Shown here: positions 7,747-16,262 of the stretch, in pieces
How the letters are laid out: each line of letters starts with the position of its first letter
Position numbering within the stretch: position 1 is the stretch's first letter
From: Amycolatopsis pretoriensis
Lineage (GTDB): Bacteria; Actinomycetota; Actinomycetes; Mycobacteriales; Pseudonocardiaceae
Reading direction: 5' to 3'
Assembly: GCF_900107925.1 (NCBI RefSeq)
Contig: NZ_FNUJ01000002.1
Location: 1,166,825-1,230,824 of the forward strand
Length of the DNA stretch: 64,000 nt
The notes under the pieces: model-generated
Told to the model about the DNA's origin: nothing
Seen by the model: the letters and a program-made list of their open reading frames with translations, nothing else
Databases searched by the model: none
Program-made: the position numbers and the translations under genes

Positions 7747-8639
7747 TCCCGTCGTGGTGCGCGGAGCACCTCGGGAGCGCCCCGATCGAGGTGCTCTTCG
7801 CACGCGAGTCGCTGTCCGAGGTGGTCGGGCTGCGGCTGGCCGACGGCCGCGAAGTGGTCGTGAAGGCTCGTGAAGCCGAAGGCCGGGAGGCGTCCTGCGT
7901 CGCCGCCCAGGTGTGGCTGGCGGAGCGCGGATTTCCTTGTGCGCGACCGATCACGGACGTCGTCCCCGCCGGCTCGCTGGCCGTCCACGCGGAGGAGTCG
8001 CGGCCCGGGGGCGAGATGCTGCTCGGCGACACCCCGGACGTCGCCCGGCGCTACGCGGCGGTGTTCGCGTGGCTGATGCGGGAGCTGGCCGGTGTCATCG
8101 TCCCGCCGCCGTTGCCGAACCCGCGCTGGGCGCGTTGGGACCACCGGGATCCGGGGCTGTGGCCGGCGATCGGGTTCCTCGACGAGCGGGACCAGAGCGC
8201 CGTGCCCGCGCACGTCGTCGAGACGGCGACGCGGGCCCGGAAGAGGTTGCTGGCCACGGATCTGCCGTGCGTACTGGGCCACGCCGACTTCGAAGCCCAG
8301 AACCTCCGCTGGCACGACGGCGAGATCTGGGCCGTGCACGACTGGGACAGCTTGGCCTGGCAACCGGAAGCCGCGCTGGCGGGAGCGGCTTCCGGGACGT
8401 TCGCCAACGCTTCGCCGCCGACCTTGGCCCCCATCGCGAGTTCCGCCGCGTTCTTGGCGACGTACCAGGGCTTGCGCGGCCGCCGGTTCACCGCGGAGGA
8501 AGAGGAAGCCGCGTGGGCGGCGAGCCTGTGGACGGCTGCGCACAACGCGCGGTGGGAGGCACTGCACGGCGATCCCCCGGTGTGCGGCGAGGCGGTGCGG
8601 ACGCAGGCGGCCGAACGGCTTCGCCGCGCGGGCGCGTGA
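7743..8639 (+). CDS. Aminoglycoside phosphotransferase (APH) family kinase-like protein
   Basis: 298 residues with the APH fold signatures: VVVKA (Lys41, ATP site), the catalytic loop [10 protein letters not shown] (His180, Asp182, Asn187) and the metal-binding VHDWDS (Asp200). It starts with GTG 7743, overlapping the response-regulator stop. The family includes antibiotic kinases, choline/homoserine kinases and many small-molecule kinases of unknown substrate. Nothing here identifies the substrate, so a resistance role should not be assumed. Coupling to the two-component system suggests regulation with it. Confidence 0.82.
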   Translation: MIPSWCAEHLGSAPIEVLFARESLSEVVGLRLADGREVVVKAREAEGREASCVAAQVWLAERGFPCARPITDVVPAGSLAVHAEESRPGGEMLLGDTPDVARRYAAVFAWLMRELAGVIVPPPLPNPRWARWDHRDPGLWPAIGFLDERDQSAVPAHVVETATRARKRLLATDLPCVLGHADFEAQNLRWHDGEIWAVHDWDSLAWQPEAALAGAASGTFANASPPTLAPIASSAAFLATYQGLRGRRFTAEEEEAAWAASLWTAAHNARWEALHGDPPVCGEAVRTQAAERLRRAGA

Positions 8640-8642
8640 CGG

Positions 8643-9260
8643 TCACCCCCTGACGTACCGGGTCAGCATCGCGACCAGCTCGTCCTCCAGCTTCCCGAGC
8701 TCCACCGGCTCGTGGTCGGCCACAAGCTGGTGGATCACCAGCTCGACCGTCGTGACGATCAGCCGGGCCGCCGTCTCCGTGTCGGCGACCCGGACCTCGG
8801 GGTGCTCGTCCAGCAGCTCCCGCATGTAGGCGACCAGGTTCTTCTTGAGCAGCTCGACCCGCTCGAGGACGTCGGTCGACTTCGGGGCCTGCTCCAGCAG
8901 CACCCGCAGCAGCCGGGGCTCGTCGAGGTGGCTTTCGATCGCGCCGCGGACGAAGAGCCGGAAGATCTCCTCGATCGGGCCGGGCAGCTCTTCGCGCTGG
9001 ACCCGCTCGGCGATCGCCGCGCCGTCGTCGAGGTGGCGGACCAGCAGCTCGGCCAGGATCGCGTCCTTGTTCGGGAAGTACTGGTACAGCGAGCCGATCG
9101 AGATCCCGGCCCGCTCGGCGATGCGGTTGGTGGTGCCGGCGGCGTAGCCGTGGTCGCCGAAAACGTGAGCAGCCGCGGTCAGGATCCGCTGCCGGGTCAG
9201 CTCGGCGCGGACCTGACGCGGCTGTTTACGTGGCTGGATGCGGCGCTGGTCCGGCGTCAC
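8643..9260 (-). CDS. TetR/AcrR family transcriptional regulator
   Basis: A 205-residue regulator. The N-terminal helix-turn-helix (about 15-65) contains ERAGISIGSLYQYFPNKDAI, followed by a helical ligand-binding domain. I chose GTG 9260 (VTPDQRRIQ) because AAGGGAG lies at an ideal distance on the minus strand; an alternative start at 9284 would bury that site. It is divergent from the PPOX flavoprotein gene and probably controls the following three-gene redox operon. Ligand unknown. Confidence 0.92.
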   Translation of the reverse strand: MTPDQRRIQPRKQPRQVRAELTRQRILTAAAHVFGDHGYAAGTTNRIAERAGISIGSLYQYFPNKDAILAELLVRHLDDGAAIAERVQREELPGPIEEIFRLFVRGAIESHLDEPRLLRVLLEQAPKSTDVLERVELLKKNLVAYMRELLDEHPEVRVADTETAARLIVTTVELVIHQLVADHEPVELGKLEDELVAMLTRYVRG

Positions 9261-9315
9261 GGGGCTCCCTTCTCCGGTGGTCAAAAGCGAGTAGCGCGAG
9301 ATCTGAATGTTTGCT

Positions 9316-9328
9316 CATAATTGTGCCA
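9316..9328 (+). promoter_or_regulatory. Putative -10 element (CATAAT) for a leaderless transcript
   Basis: CATAAT at 9316-9321 is followed seven bases later by the A of ATG 9328, the usual spacing from -10 to transcription start. No ribosome-binding site is visible before 9328. Leaderless mRNAs are common in actinobacteria, so the transcript may begin at the start codon. No convincing -35 is seen. Confidence 0.4.
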
Positions 9329-9966
9329 TGACCAGCACAAACACGCTGAGCACCCGGTACCGGCGGGTCTCCATGGCCGAGGTCAGGAGCCGGCTGGGCG
9401 CGCCCGAGGAGATGCTCGAAGGCAAGAAGCTCGACCACGTCGACAAGCACGCCCGGCGCTTCATCGCCCACTCGCCGTTCCTCGCGCTGGCCACCTCCGA
9501 CGCCTCGGGCCGCGGGGACTGCTCGCCCCGCGGCGACTACCCCGGCTTCGCCAAGGTGCTCGACGAGCACACGCTCGCCCTGCCCGACCGGCCCGGCAAC
9601 AAGATCGCCGACTCGTTCCGCAACATCGCCGAGAACGACGGCGTCGGCCTGATGTTCCTCATCCCCGGCATGCGCGAAGTGCTGCGCGTCAACGGAAGCG
9701 CGTACGTCACCGACGACGAGGACGTGCTCGCCCGGATGCGCACCGAAGCGAAGGCGCCGATGCTGGCCATCATCGTCGAGGTCGCCGAGGCGTACTTCCA
9801 CTGCGGCCGCGCGCTGCTGCGGTCGCGGCTGTGGGACCCCGCCAGCCAGGCGCTGGCCGCGGAAATGCCGTCGGCCGGCGAGATCGTCACCGACCAGCTC
9901 GGCGTGGCCGTCGACCCGGCGGTGTTCGAGCAGATCCTCGAAGAGAGCTACCGGAAGCTGTACTGA
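9328..9966 (+). CDS. Pyridoxamine 5'-phosphate oxidase (PPOX) family FMN-binding protein
   Basis: 212 residues of the PPOX split-barrel family (MSMEG_1061/DR2398-like group). Telling segments are FIAHSPFLALATSDASGRGDCSPRGD near the N-terminus, GNKIADSFRNIAEN, VGLMFLIPGMREVLRVNG, and the C-terminal AYFHCGRALLRSRLWD. These proteins bind FMN or F420; the exact reaction is unknown. Two start codons are possible, 9307 and 9328; I prefer 9328 because a -10-like CATAAT lies seven bases upstream. Two bases after its stop begins a flavin/2Fe-2S reductase gene, suggesting a flavoprotein-reductase pair under the divergent TetR. Confidence 0.85.
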   Translation: MTSTNTLSTRYRRVSMAEVRSRLGAPEEMLEGKKLDHVDKHARRFIAHSPFLALATSDASGRGDCSPRGDYPGFAKVLDEHTLALPDRPGNKIADSFRNIAENDGVGLMFLIPGMREVLRVNGSAYVTDDEDVLARMRTEAKAPMLAIIVEVAEAYFHCGRALLRSRLWDPASQALAAEMPSAGEIVTDQLGVAVDPAVFEQILEESYRKLY

Positions 9967-9968
9967 CC

Positions 9969-10850
9969 ATGCAGAAGACGATCCTGGACCGCGTCGAGCA
10001 CGTCGCCGACGACGTCGTCTCCCTCGTGCTGCGCGGCGACGAAGGCGACCTGGCGCCGTGGGAGCCCGGCGCGCACATCGACCTCGCGCTGCCGAACTGG
10101 CTGACCCGGCAGTACTCGCTGTGCGGCGATCCCGCCGACCTTTCCGCCTACCGCATCGCCGTCCGGCACGACCCGCTGAGCCGCGGCGGCTCCGAGTACG
10201 TCCACCTGTACCTGCGTCCCGGCCGGACGCTCGAAGTTTCGTTGCCGCGCAACCACTTCGCGCTGGTGCCGGCGTCGGAGTACCTGTTCGTGGCGGGCGG
10301 GATCGGGATCACGCCGATCCTCCCGATGCTGCGGGCCGCCGGGACCGGGGCGACGCTGGTGTACGCGGGCCGCTCGGCCTCGGCCATGCCGTTCGCGGCG
10401 CAACTGCGGGCCGAGTACGGCGATCGCGTGCGGCTGTTCGACCGCGGCCGCCCGGATCTCGCGGCGCTGGCGGCGGAGTTCCCGGCGGCGGAGGTGTACT
10501 GCTGCGGCCCGGGGTCCATGGTGGACGCGGCCGAAGCGCTGTTCCCCCGGGTGCACACCGAACGCTTCCAGCCCACCGAGCGCGTCTTCGGGCCGGACAC
10601 GCCGTTCGAGGTCGTGTGCGCCCGCTCCGGGGAAACCGTTCCGGTCCCGGCCGGCGAATCCCTGCTCGACGTGCTGAACCACGCCGGCAAGCCGGTGCCC
10701 TCGGGCTGCCGTGAAGGCGTCTGCGGGAGCTGCGAACTGTCCGTCCTCGACGGCGATCCCGAGCACCGCGACGACATCGGCGCACCGGACGGGCGGATGT
10801 ACCCGTGCGTGTCGCGTGCGTTGTCGCCCCGGCTCGTCCTGGACGTCTGA
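9969..10850 (+). CDS. PDR/VanB family oxidoreductase (FMN/NAD reductase with C-terminal 2Fe-2S ferredoxin domain)
   Basis: A 293-residue electron-transfer protein of the phthalate dioxygenase reductase/VanB type. It has an N-terminal flavin domain with RQYSLCGDP, a NAD domain with FVAGGIGITPILPML and YCCGPGSMVDA, and a C-terminal plant-type ferredoxin with the cluster cysteines in SGCREGVCGSCELSV and YPCVSRA. Such proteins feed electrons from NAD(P)H to an oxygenase or flavoprotein. No terminal Rieske oxygenase is adjacent; the neighbouring PPOX protein or the following SIP protein may be its partner. Its stop overlaps the next ATG. Confidence 0.9.
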   Translation: MQKTILDRVEHVADDVVSLVLRGDEGDLAPWEPGAHIDLALPNWLTRQYSLCGDPADLSAYRIAVRHDPLSRGGSEYVHLYLRPGRTLEVSLPRNHFALVPASEYLFVAGGIGITPILPMLRAAGTGATLVYAGRSASAMPFAAQLRAEYGDRVRLFDRGRPDLAALAAEFPAAEVYCCGPGSMVDAAEALFPRVHTERFQPTERVFGPDTPFEVVCARSGETVPVPAGESLLDVLNHAGKPVPSGCREGVCGSCELSVLDGDPEHRDDIGAPDGRMYPCVSRALSPRLVLDV

Positions 10851-11647
10851 TGATCCCGAAGGTGCGCCGCCCGGCTTCGCGGCGGATGATCACGCTCCAG
10901 GTCCTGTCGAACACCGCGCCCAGCCCGGCGTTCCGGACGGTCACGCTCGGCGGCGCGGCGCTCGAGGACCTCGACGTCGTGGGTGACGACCAGGCCGTGC
11001 GGCTCTTCTTCCCCCGGGAGGGCCAGGAGGCGCTGCGGATGCCGACCCGGAACCACGAGGGCTGGATGGCCGAGGTGCTGATGATGCCGAAGTCGCGCCG
11101 GCCGTGGGTGCGCAACTACACGATCCGGCGAGCCCGTCCGGGCGAGATCGACATCGAGTTCGCCCTGCACGACGGCGACGCCCCGGCGGCCTCCTGGGCC
11201 CGGCGGGCGCGTCCCGGTGATCCGGCGGGTGTGTTCGACCTGGGGGGCAGCTACCTGCCGCCGTCCGGAGTGGCGTGGCAGCTGCTGGCCGGGGACGAGA
11301 GCGCGCTGCCGGCGATCCTGGCGATCCTCGAAGGCGCGGCGTCCGACCTGGTGGCGGAGGTGTTCCTGGAGGTGCCGTCGACGGCGGACGTCCGGGCGGT
11401 CGAGGCGCCGGCGGGAGTGCGCGTGCACTGGCTGCCCCGGGACGAGCCGGGCCGCCGTCCGGGCACGCTGGCGCTCAAGGCGATCGAGGCCGCGGAGCTC
11501 CCGGAGGGGCGCGCGTACACGTGGGTGGCCGGGGAGAGCGCGCTGGCCACGGGCGTCCGGCGGCACCTGGTCCGTGAGCGCGGCCGGCCGAAGGCGGACA
11601 TCGCGTTCCTCGGCTACTGGCGCCACGGCCGCGCGGCCCCGGGCTGA
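10850..11647 (+). CDS. Siderophore-interacting protein (SIP family flavin reductase)
   Basis: 265 residues of the SIP/ViuB family: FAD-binding RNYTIRR (after RRPWVR), a central PAASWARRARPGD segment, and the C-terminal NAD-domain signature GESALATGVRRHLVRERG followed by the typical GYWRHGRA ending. These enzymes reduce ferric siderophores in the cytoplasm to release Fe(II). ATG 10850 overlaps the upstream stop by one base. As third gene of the PPOX/VanB/SIP operon it hints at iron or redox handling, but no siderophore transporter is nearby. Confidence 0.9.
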   Translation: MIPKVRRPASRRMITLQVLSNTAPSPAFRTVTLGGAALEDLDVVGDDQAVRLFFPREGQEALRMPTRNHEGWMAEVLMMPKSRRPWVRNYTIRRARPGEIDIEFALHDGDAPAASWARRARPGDPAGVFDLGGSYLPPSGVAWQLLAGDESALPAILAILEGAASDLVAEVFLEVPSTADVRAVEAPAGVRVHWLPRDEPGRRPGTLALKAIEAAELPEGRAYTWVAGESALATGVRRHLVRERGRPKADIAFLGYWRHGRAAPG

Positions 11648-11656
11648 GCGCCGCGG

Positions 11657-11716
11657 AGCTTTCACGTGAAAGCTACCCGGAGCGCGCACTCCGGGTCACT
11701 TTCACGTGAAAGTGAC
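11657..11716. repeat. Two TTTCACGTGAAA palindromes flanking a short hairpin
   Basis: A compact 60-bp element upstream of the AraC gene. An 18-bp palindrome AGCTTTCACGTGAAAGCT (11657-11674) is followed by a hairpin (ACCCGGAG and CTCCGGGT arms, 11675-11696). A second, 22-bp palindrome with the same core (11695-11716) follows. The core TTTCACGTGAAA equals the centre of the bacterial parS site as I recall it, but the next base outward is C/G rather than G/C. The same core occurs three times inside scpB in this window. It may be an operator, a dispersed repeat or a ParB-type site. Confidence 0.75.
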
Positions 11717-11743
11717 GCTAGCCTCGACGTCGAGGAGGCAGGC

Positions 11744-12619
11744 GTGGGCGAACTCGGGCTGGCCGACACGAACGGCATCCTCGCGCTGCCCTGGGTCCGG
11801 CCCGAACGCACCAGCGCCGGGCTCGGCTGGGACCGGGTCTACGTCTCCAAGCAGCGGGAACGTCCGTACCGGGCCGAGTTCGCGGCCGCCGGCAGCCACC
11901 AGCTGATCCTGCACCTCGACGGCCCCGTGACGGTCCGGCGCGCCGTCGGAACCCCGCGCGAGCGCAGCCGCCGGATGCCGGTGGGCGGGCTGTTCCTGCA
12001 GCCGTCGCACGCGGACCTGTCGGTGGAGCTGGGCGGCGAGCTCGAGACGGTCCACGTGTACGTCGCGGACGACGCCGTGCAGGAGGCGGCGGGCGAGCAC
12101 GCCCCGATCCGGCTCGCGGAGGAGCTCGGCAGCACGGACCCCCTGCTGGAGCAGCTGGTGCTCAGCTTGGACGGAGTGGTCCGCGACTGGGAACCGAGCG
12201 CGCGAACGTACGCGGACCAGCTGGGCGCGCTGGTGGCGGCGCAACTGGTCCGCCGCCACCACGCGGGGCCGGTCCCGGAGCCGGCGGCGGCGCGGGGGTT
12301 GTCCGACCGGCAGTTCACCCGGGTCCGGGACTTCATGGCCGAACGCCTGGCCGAGGCGGTGCCGCTGGCCGAGCTGGCGACGCTGGCGGGGTTGAGCGTG
12401 AGCCAGTTTTCCCGCCAGTTCAAGGCGCGCACGGGGGTGCCACCGCACCGGTACCTGCTGAGGTTGCGGGTGGAGCGGGCGGGGTTGCTGCTGCGCACGG
12501 GGGATGAGCCGATCGCGGAGATCGCGGCTCGGTGCGGCTTCTCGCACCAGGAGCACTTGACGCGGGTGCTGCGGGCGCAGCTGGGTACGACACCGGCGGC
12601 CCTGCGCCGGACGGGCTGA
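11744..12619 (+). CDS. AraC family transcriptional regulator
   Basis: 291 residues. The C-terminal AraC double helix-turn-helix covers about 195-288 (AELATLAGLSVSQFSRQFK, RVERAGLLLRTGDEPIAEIA, CGFSHQEHLTRVLRAQLG). The N-terminal half is a sensing domain I do not recognise beyond a beta-rich cupin-like stretch. GTG 11744 is chosen because GAGGAGG lies just upstream; the frame is open to 11666 but would run through the palindromic element. It precedes the hydroxyquinol genes on the same strand and is a candidate regulator of them, although a hairpin separates the two. Confidence 0.92.
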   Translation: MGELGLADTNGILALPWVRPERTSAGLGWDRVYVSKQRERPYRAEFAAAGSHQLILHLDGPVTVRRAVGTPRERSRRMPVGGLFLQPSHADLSVELGGELETVHVYVADDAVQEAAGEHAPIRLAEELGSTDPLLEQLVLSLDGVVRDWEPSARTYADQLGALVAAQLVRRHHAGPVPEPAAARGLSDRQFTRVRDFMAERLAEAVPLAELATLAGLSVSQFSRQFKARTGVPPHRYLLRLRVERAGLLLRTGDEPIAEIAARCGFSHQEHLTRVLRAQLGTTPAALRRTG

Positions 12620-12693
12620 AGGGCACCCTCGATGCATGAGACGCGCTGAAGGGCACCTTCGGCGCACGTGACGTACGGAAGGTGCCCTTCAGC
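12616..12693. terminator. Long hairpin of the AAGGGCACCTT family with an extra half copy
   Basis: Perfect 16-bp arms, GCTGAAGGGCACCTTC (12645-12660) and its reverse complement (12678-12693), enclose a 17-nt loop. A degenerate extra left arm, GCTGAAGGGCACCCTC, lies at 12616-12631, overlapping the AraC stop. It probably terminates araC transcription. The same arm sequence recurs at 51986-52034. Confidence 0.65.
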
Positions 12694-12765
12694 TCGCGCT
12701 TTTCGTGCCACCCCGCAGCAGGAACGTGCAGGACCGCTGCCCTCCGCGCCCGGATACTCGCCCCC

Positions 12766-14523
12766 ATGACCTCGTTCACCTACGCCGCCAACCCCGTCCG
12801 GGTGGTCTTCGGCCGCGGCACCCTCGGCGCCCTCGGGGACGAGGCCCGCCGCCTCGGGATGAGCCGCGTTCTCCTCGTCGGTACCCCTCGGCACGCCGAC
12901 CGAGCCGCCGAAAACCTCGGCCACCTCCTCGCCGCCCGGTTCGAAGACCCCGCCATGCACACCCCCGTCGACGTCACCGAGCGCGCCCTCAAGGTCGTCG
13001 CCGAGCACGACGTCGATGGCGTGGTCGCCGTCGGCGGGGGCTCGGCCACCGGCCTCGCCAAGGTCATCGCCTTGCACACCGACTTGCCGCAGCTCATCGT
13101 CCCGACGACCTACGCCGGCTCCGAACTCACCGCCGTCCTCGGCCAGACCGCCGACGGCCGCAAAACCACCCGGAAGAACCCGAAAGTCCGGCCGGAAACC
13201 GTCCTCTACGACGTCGACCTCACGCTCGGCCTGCCCGTCCCCCTCTCGGCGGCCAGCGGGCTCAACGCCCTCGCCCACGCCGTCGAGGCCCGCTACGCCC
13301 CCGACGCCAACCCGATGACCGACCTGCTGGCGAACGAAGCCGTCGAGCTGCTCACCAGCGCCCTCCCCCGCATCGCCGACGATCCGTCCGATGTGGACGC
13401 CCGCACCGACGCCCTCCGCGGCGCCTACCTCGCCGGCACCTGCCTCGACGCCGTGCAGATGGGCCTGCACCACCGGCTCTGCCACCTCCTCGGCGGCAAG
13501 TTCGGCCTGCCCCACGCCGAAACGCACGCCGTCCTCCTCCCGTACGTCATGGCGCACCAGGGCCTCGCCGACGCCGGTGACGTCTTCGCGCTCACCGAAA
13601 GCCTCCCGATCCCGCACTCGCTGGCCGAGCTGGGCCTCACCGAAGCCGACATCGCCGACGAGCCGGAAGCCGACCTGCTCCGCGAGGCCCTCACCGGCGC
13701 CCGGCCCGCCACGCCGCCCAGCCTCAAGGCACTCACCAAGCAGGTCGTCGACAGCTTCGCCGCCGCGCCCGACCGCGTCCGCACCCTGCTCACCGACCTC
13801 GTCGAGACGTTGCACGCCTACGCCATCCGCACCGACCTCACCCAGGACGAGTGGGAATACGCCATCGGCTTCCTCACCCGCGCCGGGCACATCACCACCG
13901 ACACGCGCCAGGAGTTCATCCTGCTGTCGGACACCCTCGGCCTGTCGAGCGTCGTGGACGTCCTGACCAACTCGCGCACACCGGACACGACCCCGTCGGC
14001 CGTGCTCGGACCGTTCTACGTGGACGGTCCGCCGGAGACCCCGCAGGGGGCGAACCTCGCCGAAGGCCTACCGGGAACTCCCTTGTGGACGGACATCACA
14101 GTCACGGACACCGACGACCAACCTGTCCCTGAGGCGATCGTCGACGTCTGGCAGTCCAATGAGGACGGTTTCTACGACGTCCAGCTGCCCGATGTGGACG
14201 GTCCGGTGCTGCGCGCCCGCTTCCGCACCGACGAGAACGGCCGGCTGCGGTTCCGGACCATCGTCCCGAGCGCCTACCCGATCCCCGCCGACGGTCCCGT
14301 CGGGCAGCTGCTCGACGCCGTCGGCCGGCACCCCTATCGCGCGCCGCACGTGCACTTCATGATCGCCAAGCCCGGCTACCGGACGCTGATCACCCAGCTG
14401 TTCGTCGCCGGCGGCGACTACCTCGACTCCGACACCGTCTTCGGCGTCAAGGACGGCCTGATCGCCGACTTCTCCGACCAGCGCCTCGAGTTCACCTTCC
14501 GCATCTCAGGGAGCAGCGAATGA
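12766..14523 (+). CDS. Fused maleylacetate reductase / hydroxyquinol 1,2-dioxygenase
   Basis: 585 residues carrying two consecutive enzymes. Residues 1 to about 335 are an iron-type alcohol dehydrogenase of the maleylacetate reductase group (VAVGGGSATGLAK, PTTYAGSELTAV, HHRLCHLLGGKFGLPHAETH). Residues from about 345 are an intradiol dioxygenase of the hydroxyquinol type. The four expected iron ligands are in place: Tyr470 (DGFYDVQ), Tyr504 (AYPIPADGP), His528 and His530 (APHVHF). Their spacing (34, 24, 2) is very close to that of known hydroxyquinol dioxygenases. It would convert hydroxyquinol to maleylacetate and then reduce that to 3-oxoadipate. ATG 12766 has no strong ribosome-binding site. 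The stop overlaps the next gene by ATGA. Confidence 0.9.
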   Translation: MTSFTYAANPVRVVFGRGTLGALGDEARRLGMSRVLLVGTPRHADRAAENLGHLLAARFEDPAMHTPVDVTERALKVVAEHDVDGVVAVGGGSATGLAKVIALHTDLPQLIVPTTYAGSELTAVLGQTADGRKTTRKNPKVRPETVLYDVDLTLGLPVPLSAASGLNALAHAVEARYAPDANPMTDLLANEAVELLTSALPRIADDPSDVDARTDALRGAYLAGTCLDAVQMGLHHRLCHLLGGKFGLPHAETHAVLLPYVMAHQGLADAGDVFALTESLPIPHSLAELGLTEADIADEPEADLLREALTGARPATPPSLKALTKQVVDSFAAAPDRVRTLLTDLVETLHAYAIRTDLTQDEWEYAIGFLTRAGHITTDTRQEFILLSDTLGLSSVVDVLTNSRTPDTTPSAVLGPFYVDGPPETPQGANLAEGLPGTPLWTDITVTDTDDQPVPEAIVDVWQSNEDGFYDVQLPDVDGPVLRARFRTDENGRLRFRTIVPSAYPIPADGPVGQLLDAVGRHPYRAPHVHFMIAKPGYRTLITQLFVAGGDYLDSDTVFGVKDGLIADFSDQRLEFTFRISGSSE

Positions 14524-16262
14524 CCTACGACACCGACGTCATCGTGGTCGGCAGCGGCCCGGCCGGCGGCTCCGCGGCCCTGCTGCTCGCCACCTACGGC
14601 GTACCCACCGTGCTGGCCACCAAGTACGGCTGGACGGCCAACACGCCCCGCGCGCACATCACCAACCAGCGCACCATGGAGGTGCTGCGCGACCTCGGCG
14701 TCGAAGACAAGGCCCTCGCCGTCGGCACCCCGCCGGAGCTGATGGGCGACACCGTCCTGTGCACGTCGCTGACCGGGCCCGAGATCGGCCGCATCGCGAG
14801 CTGGGGCACCGGCGACTCCTCGGCGGCCGAATACGCCGCCGCGAGCCCGTGCCACATGATCGACCTCCCGCAGACCTACCTCGAGCCGATCCTGGCGAGC
14901 GAAGCCGCCGCGCGCGGCGCGAAACTGCGGCTGGACACCGAGTTCCTCGACTTCACCCAGGACGACGACGGCGTCACCGCCCGGTTCCGCGACCGCGTCC
15001 GCGGCGACGAGTTCACGTTGCGCGCCAAGTACCTCGTCGGCGCGGACGGCGCACGCAGCCGCGTCGCCGAGCAGGCCGGCCTGCCGATCGCCGGGCAGAC
15101 CGGCAAGGCGGGCAGCATGAACATCACGTTCACCGCCGACCTCGCGCCGTACGTGGCCCACCGCCCGAGCGTCCTCTACTGGGTGATGCGGCCGGGCGCG
15201 CACCTCGGCGGTATCGGGATGGGTCTGGTCCGGATGGTCCGGCCGTGGAACGAGTGGCTGCTGACCTGGGGTTACGACATCGAGCAGGCGCCGCCGGAAG
15301 TCGACGTCGAAGAGGCGACCCGGCTGGTGCGCGACCTCGTCGGCGACCCGGACCTTGACGTCGAGATCACCTCGACGTCGCTGTGGACGGTCAACCACAA
15401 CTACGCGACCGAGTACCGCCGCGGCCGGGTGTTCTGCGCCGGCGACGCCGTGCACCGGCACCCGCCGTCCAACGGGCTCGGCTCGAACACCTCGATCCAG
15501 GACTCCTACAACCTCGCGTGGAAGCTCGCGATGGTGCTGCGCGGCGAAGCGGGCGAAGGGCTGCTCGACAGCTACACCGCCGAACGGGCGCCGGTCGGCA
15601 AGCAGATCGTCGACCGCGCGAACCTGAGCCGCGACCAGTTCGGGCCGATCTTCGCCGCGCTGGGCATCACCGGCGACACCGACGCCGACGGCATCACGGC
15701 CGGGCTCGAAACCTGCCTGGCGCCGACGGCCGAGGGTGCGCGAAAACGGCGTGAGCTGGAGCGGGCGATCGAGCTCAAGCACTACGAGTTCAACGCCCAC
15801 GGCGTCGAAATGGACCAGCGGTACGCCTCGGCCGCGGTGCTGCCCGACGGGGTCGTCGCCGGAGCGGACCGCGACCCCGAGCTGTTCCACCGGCCGAGCA
15901 CCGAGCCGGGCGCGAAGCTGCCGCACGCGTGGCTGGTCGGGCCGCACGGCCGCCGGGTGTCCACTTTGGACCTCCTCGGCGGCGGCCGCTGGACGGTGCT
16001 GACCGGGCTGACCGGCACGGCGTGGCGCGACGCGGCGGCCAAAGTGGGCGCCGAACTGGGGCTCGACCTGCGCGCGGTGCGCGTCGGCGACCCGGAAGGC
16101 CGCGACGCGTACGGCGACTGGTCGCGCCTCAGCGGCATCGACGAGGACGGCTGCCTGCTGGTCCGCCCGGACGGCTACGTCGCCTGGCGCCACCGCACGG
16201 CATCGCCCGAAGCGGCGAAGTCACTGCTCACGGCGTTGCGGACGCTGCTCGACCGGCGCTAA
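14520..16262 (+). CDS. FAD-dependent phenol hydroxylase-type monooxygenase (TfdB/PheA-like)
   Basis: 580 residues of the class A flavoprotein monooxygenases. It has the dinucleotide motif VVGSGPAGGSAALLLA at 10-25, the DG motif GADGARSRV, and the FAD-ribityl motif FCAGDAVHRHPPSNGLGSNT followed by DSYNLAWKL. A thioredoxin-like C-terminal domain is consistent with the TfdB/phenol hydroxylase branch. Coupled by ATGA to the hydroxyquinol dioxygenase fusion, it probably makes the ring-cleavage substrate by hydroxylating resorcinol, a chlorophenol or a similar aromatic. The exact aromatic is inference. It runs to within zero bases of the convergent cyclophilin stop. Confidence 0.88.
   Translation: MTYDTDVIVVGSGPAGGSAALLLATYGVPTVLATKYGWTANTPRAHITNQRTMEVLRDLGVEDKALAVGTPPELMGDTVLCTSLTGPEIGRIASWGTGDSSAAEYAAASPCHMIDLPQTYLEPILASEAAARGAKLRLDTEFLDFTQDDDGVTARFRDRVRGDEFTLRAKYLVGADGARSRVAEQAGLPIAGQTGKAGSMNITFTADLAPYVAHRPSVLYWVMRPGAHLGGIGMGLVRMVRPWNEWLLTWGYDIEQAPPEVDVEEATRLVRDLVGDPDLDVEITSTSLWTVNHNYATEYRRGRVFCAGDAVHRHPPSNGLGSNTSIQDSYNLAWKLAMVLRGEAGEGLLDSYTAERAPVGKQIVDRANLSRDQFGPIFAALGITGDTDADGITAGLETCLAPTAEGARKRRELERAIELKHYEFNAHGVEMDQRYASAAVLPDGVVAGADRDPELFHRPSTEPGAKLPHAWLVGPHGRRVSTLDLLGGGRWTVLTGLTGTAWRDAAAKVGAELGLDLRAVRVGDPEGRDAYGDWSRLSGIDEDGCLLVRPDGYVAWRHRTASPEAAKSLLTALRTLLDRR

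Noticed and set aside
7743..8639. Aminoglycoside resistance gene
   Set aside because: Only the broad APH kinase fold is visible; many members phosphorylate unrelated metabolites and no resistance context is present.
11666..11743. Upstream extension of the AraC protein to 11666
   Set aside because: It would translate the palindromic element, and GTG 11744 has a strong GAGGAGG.
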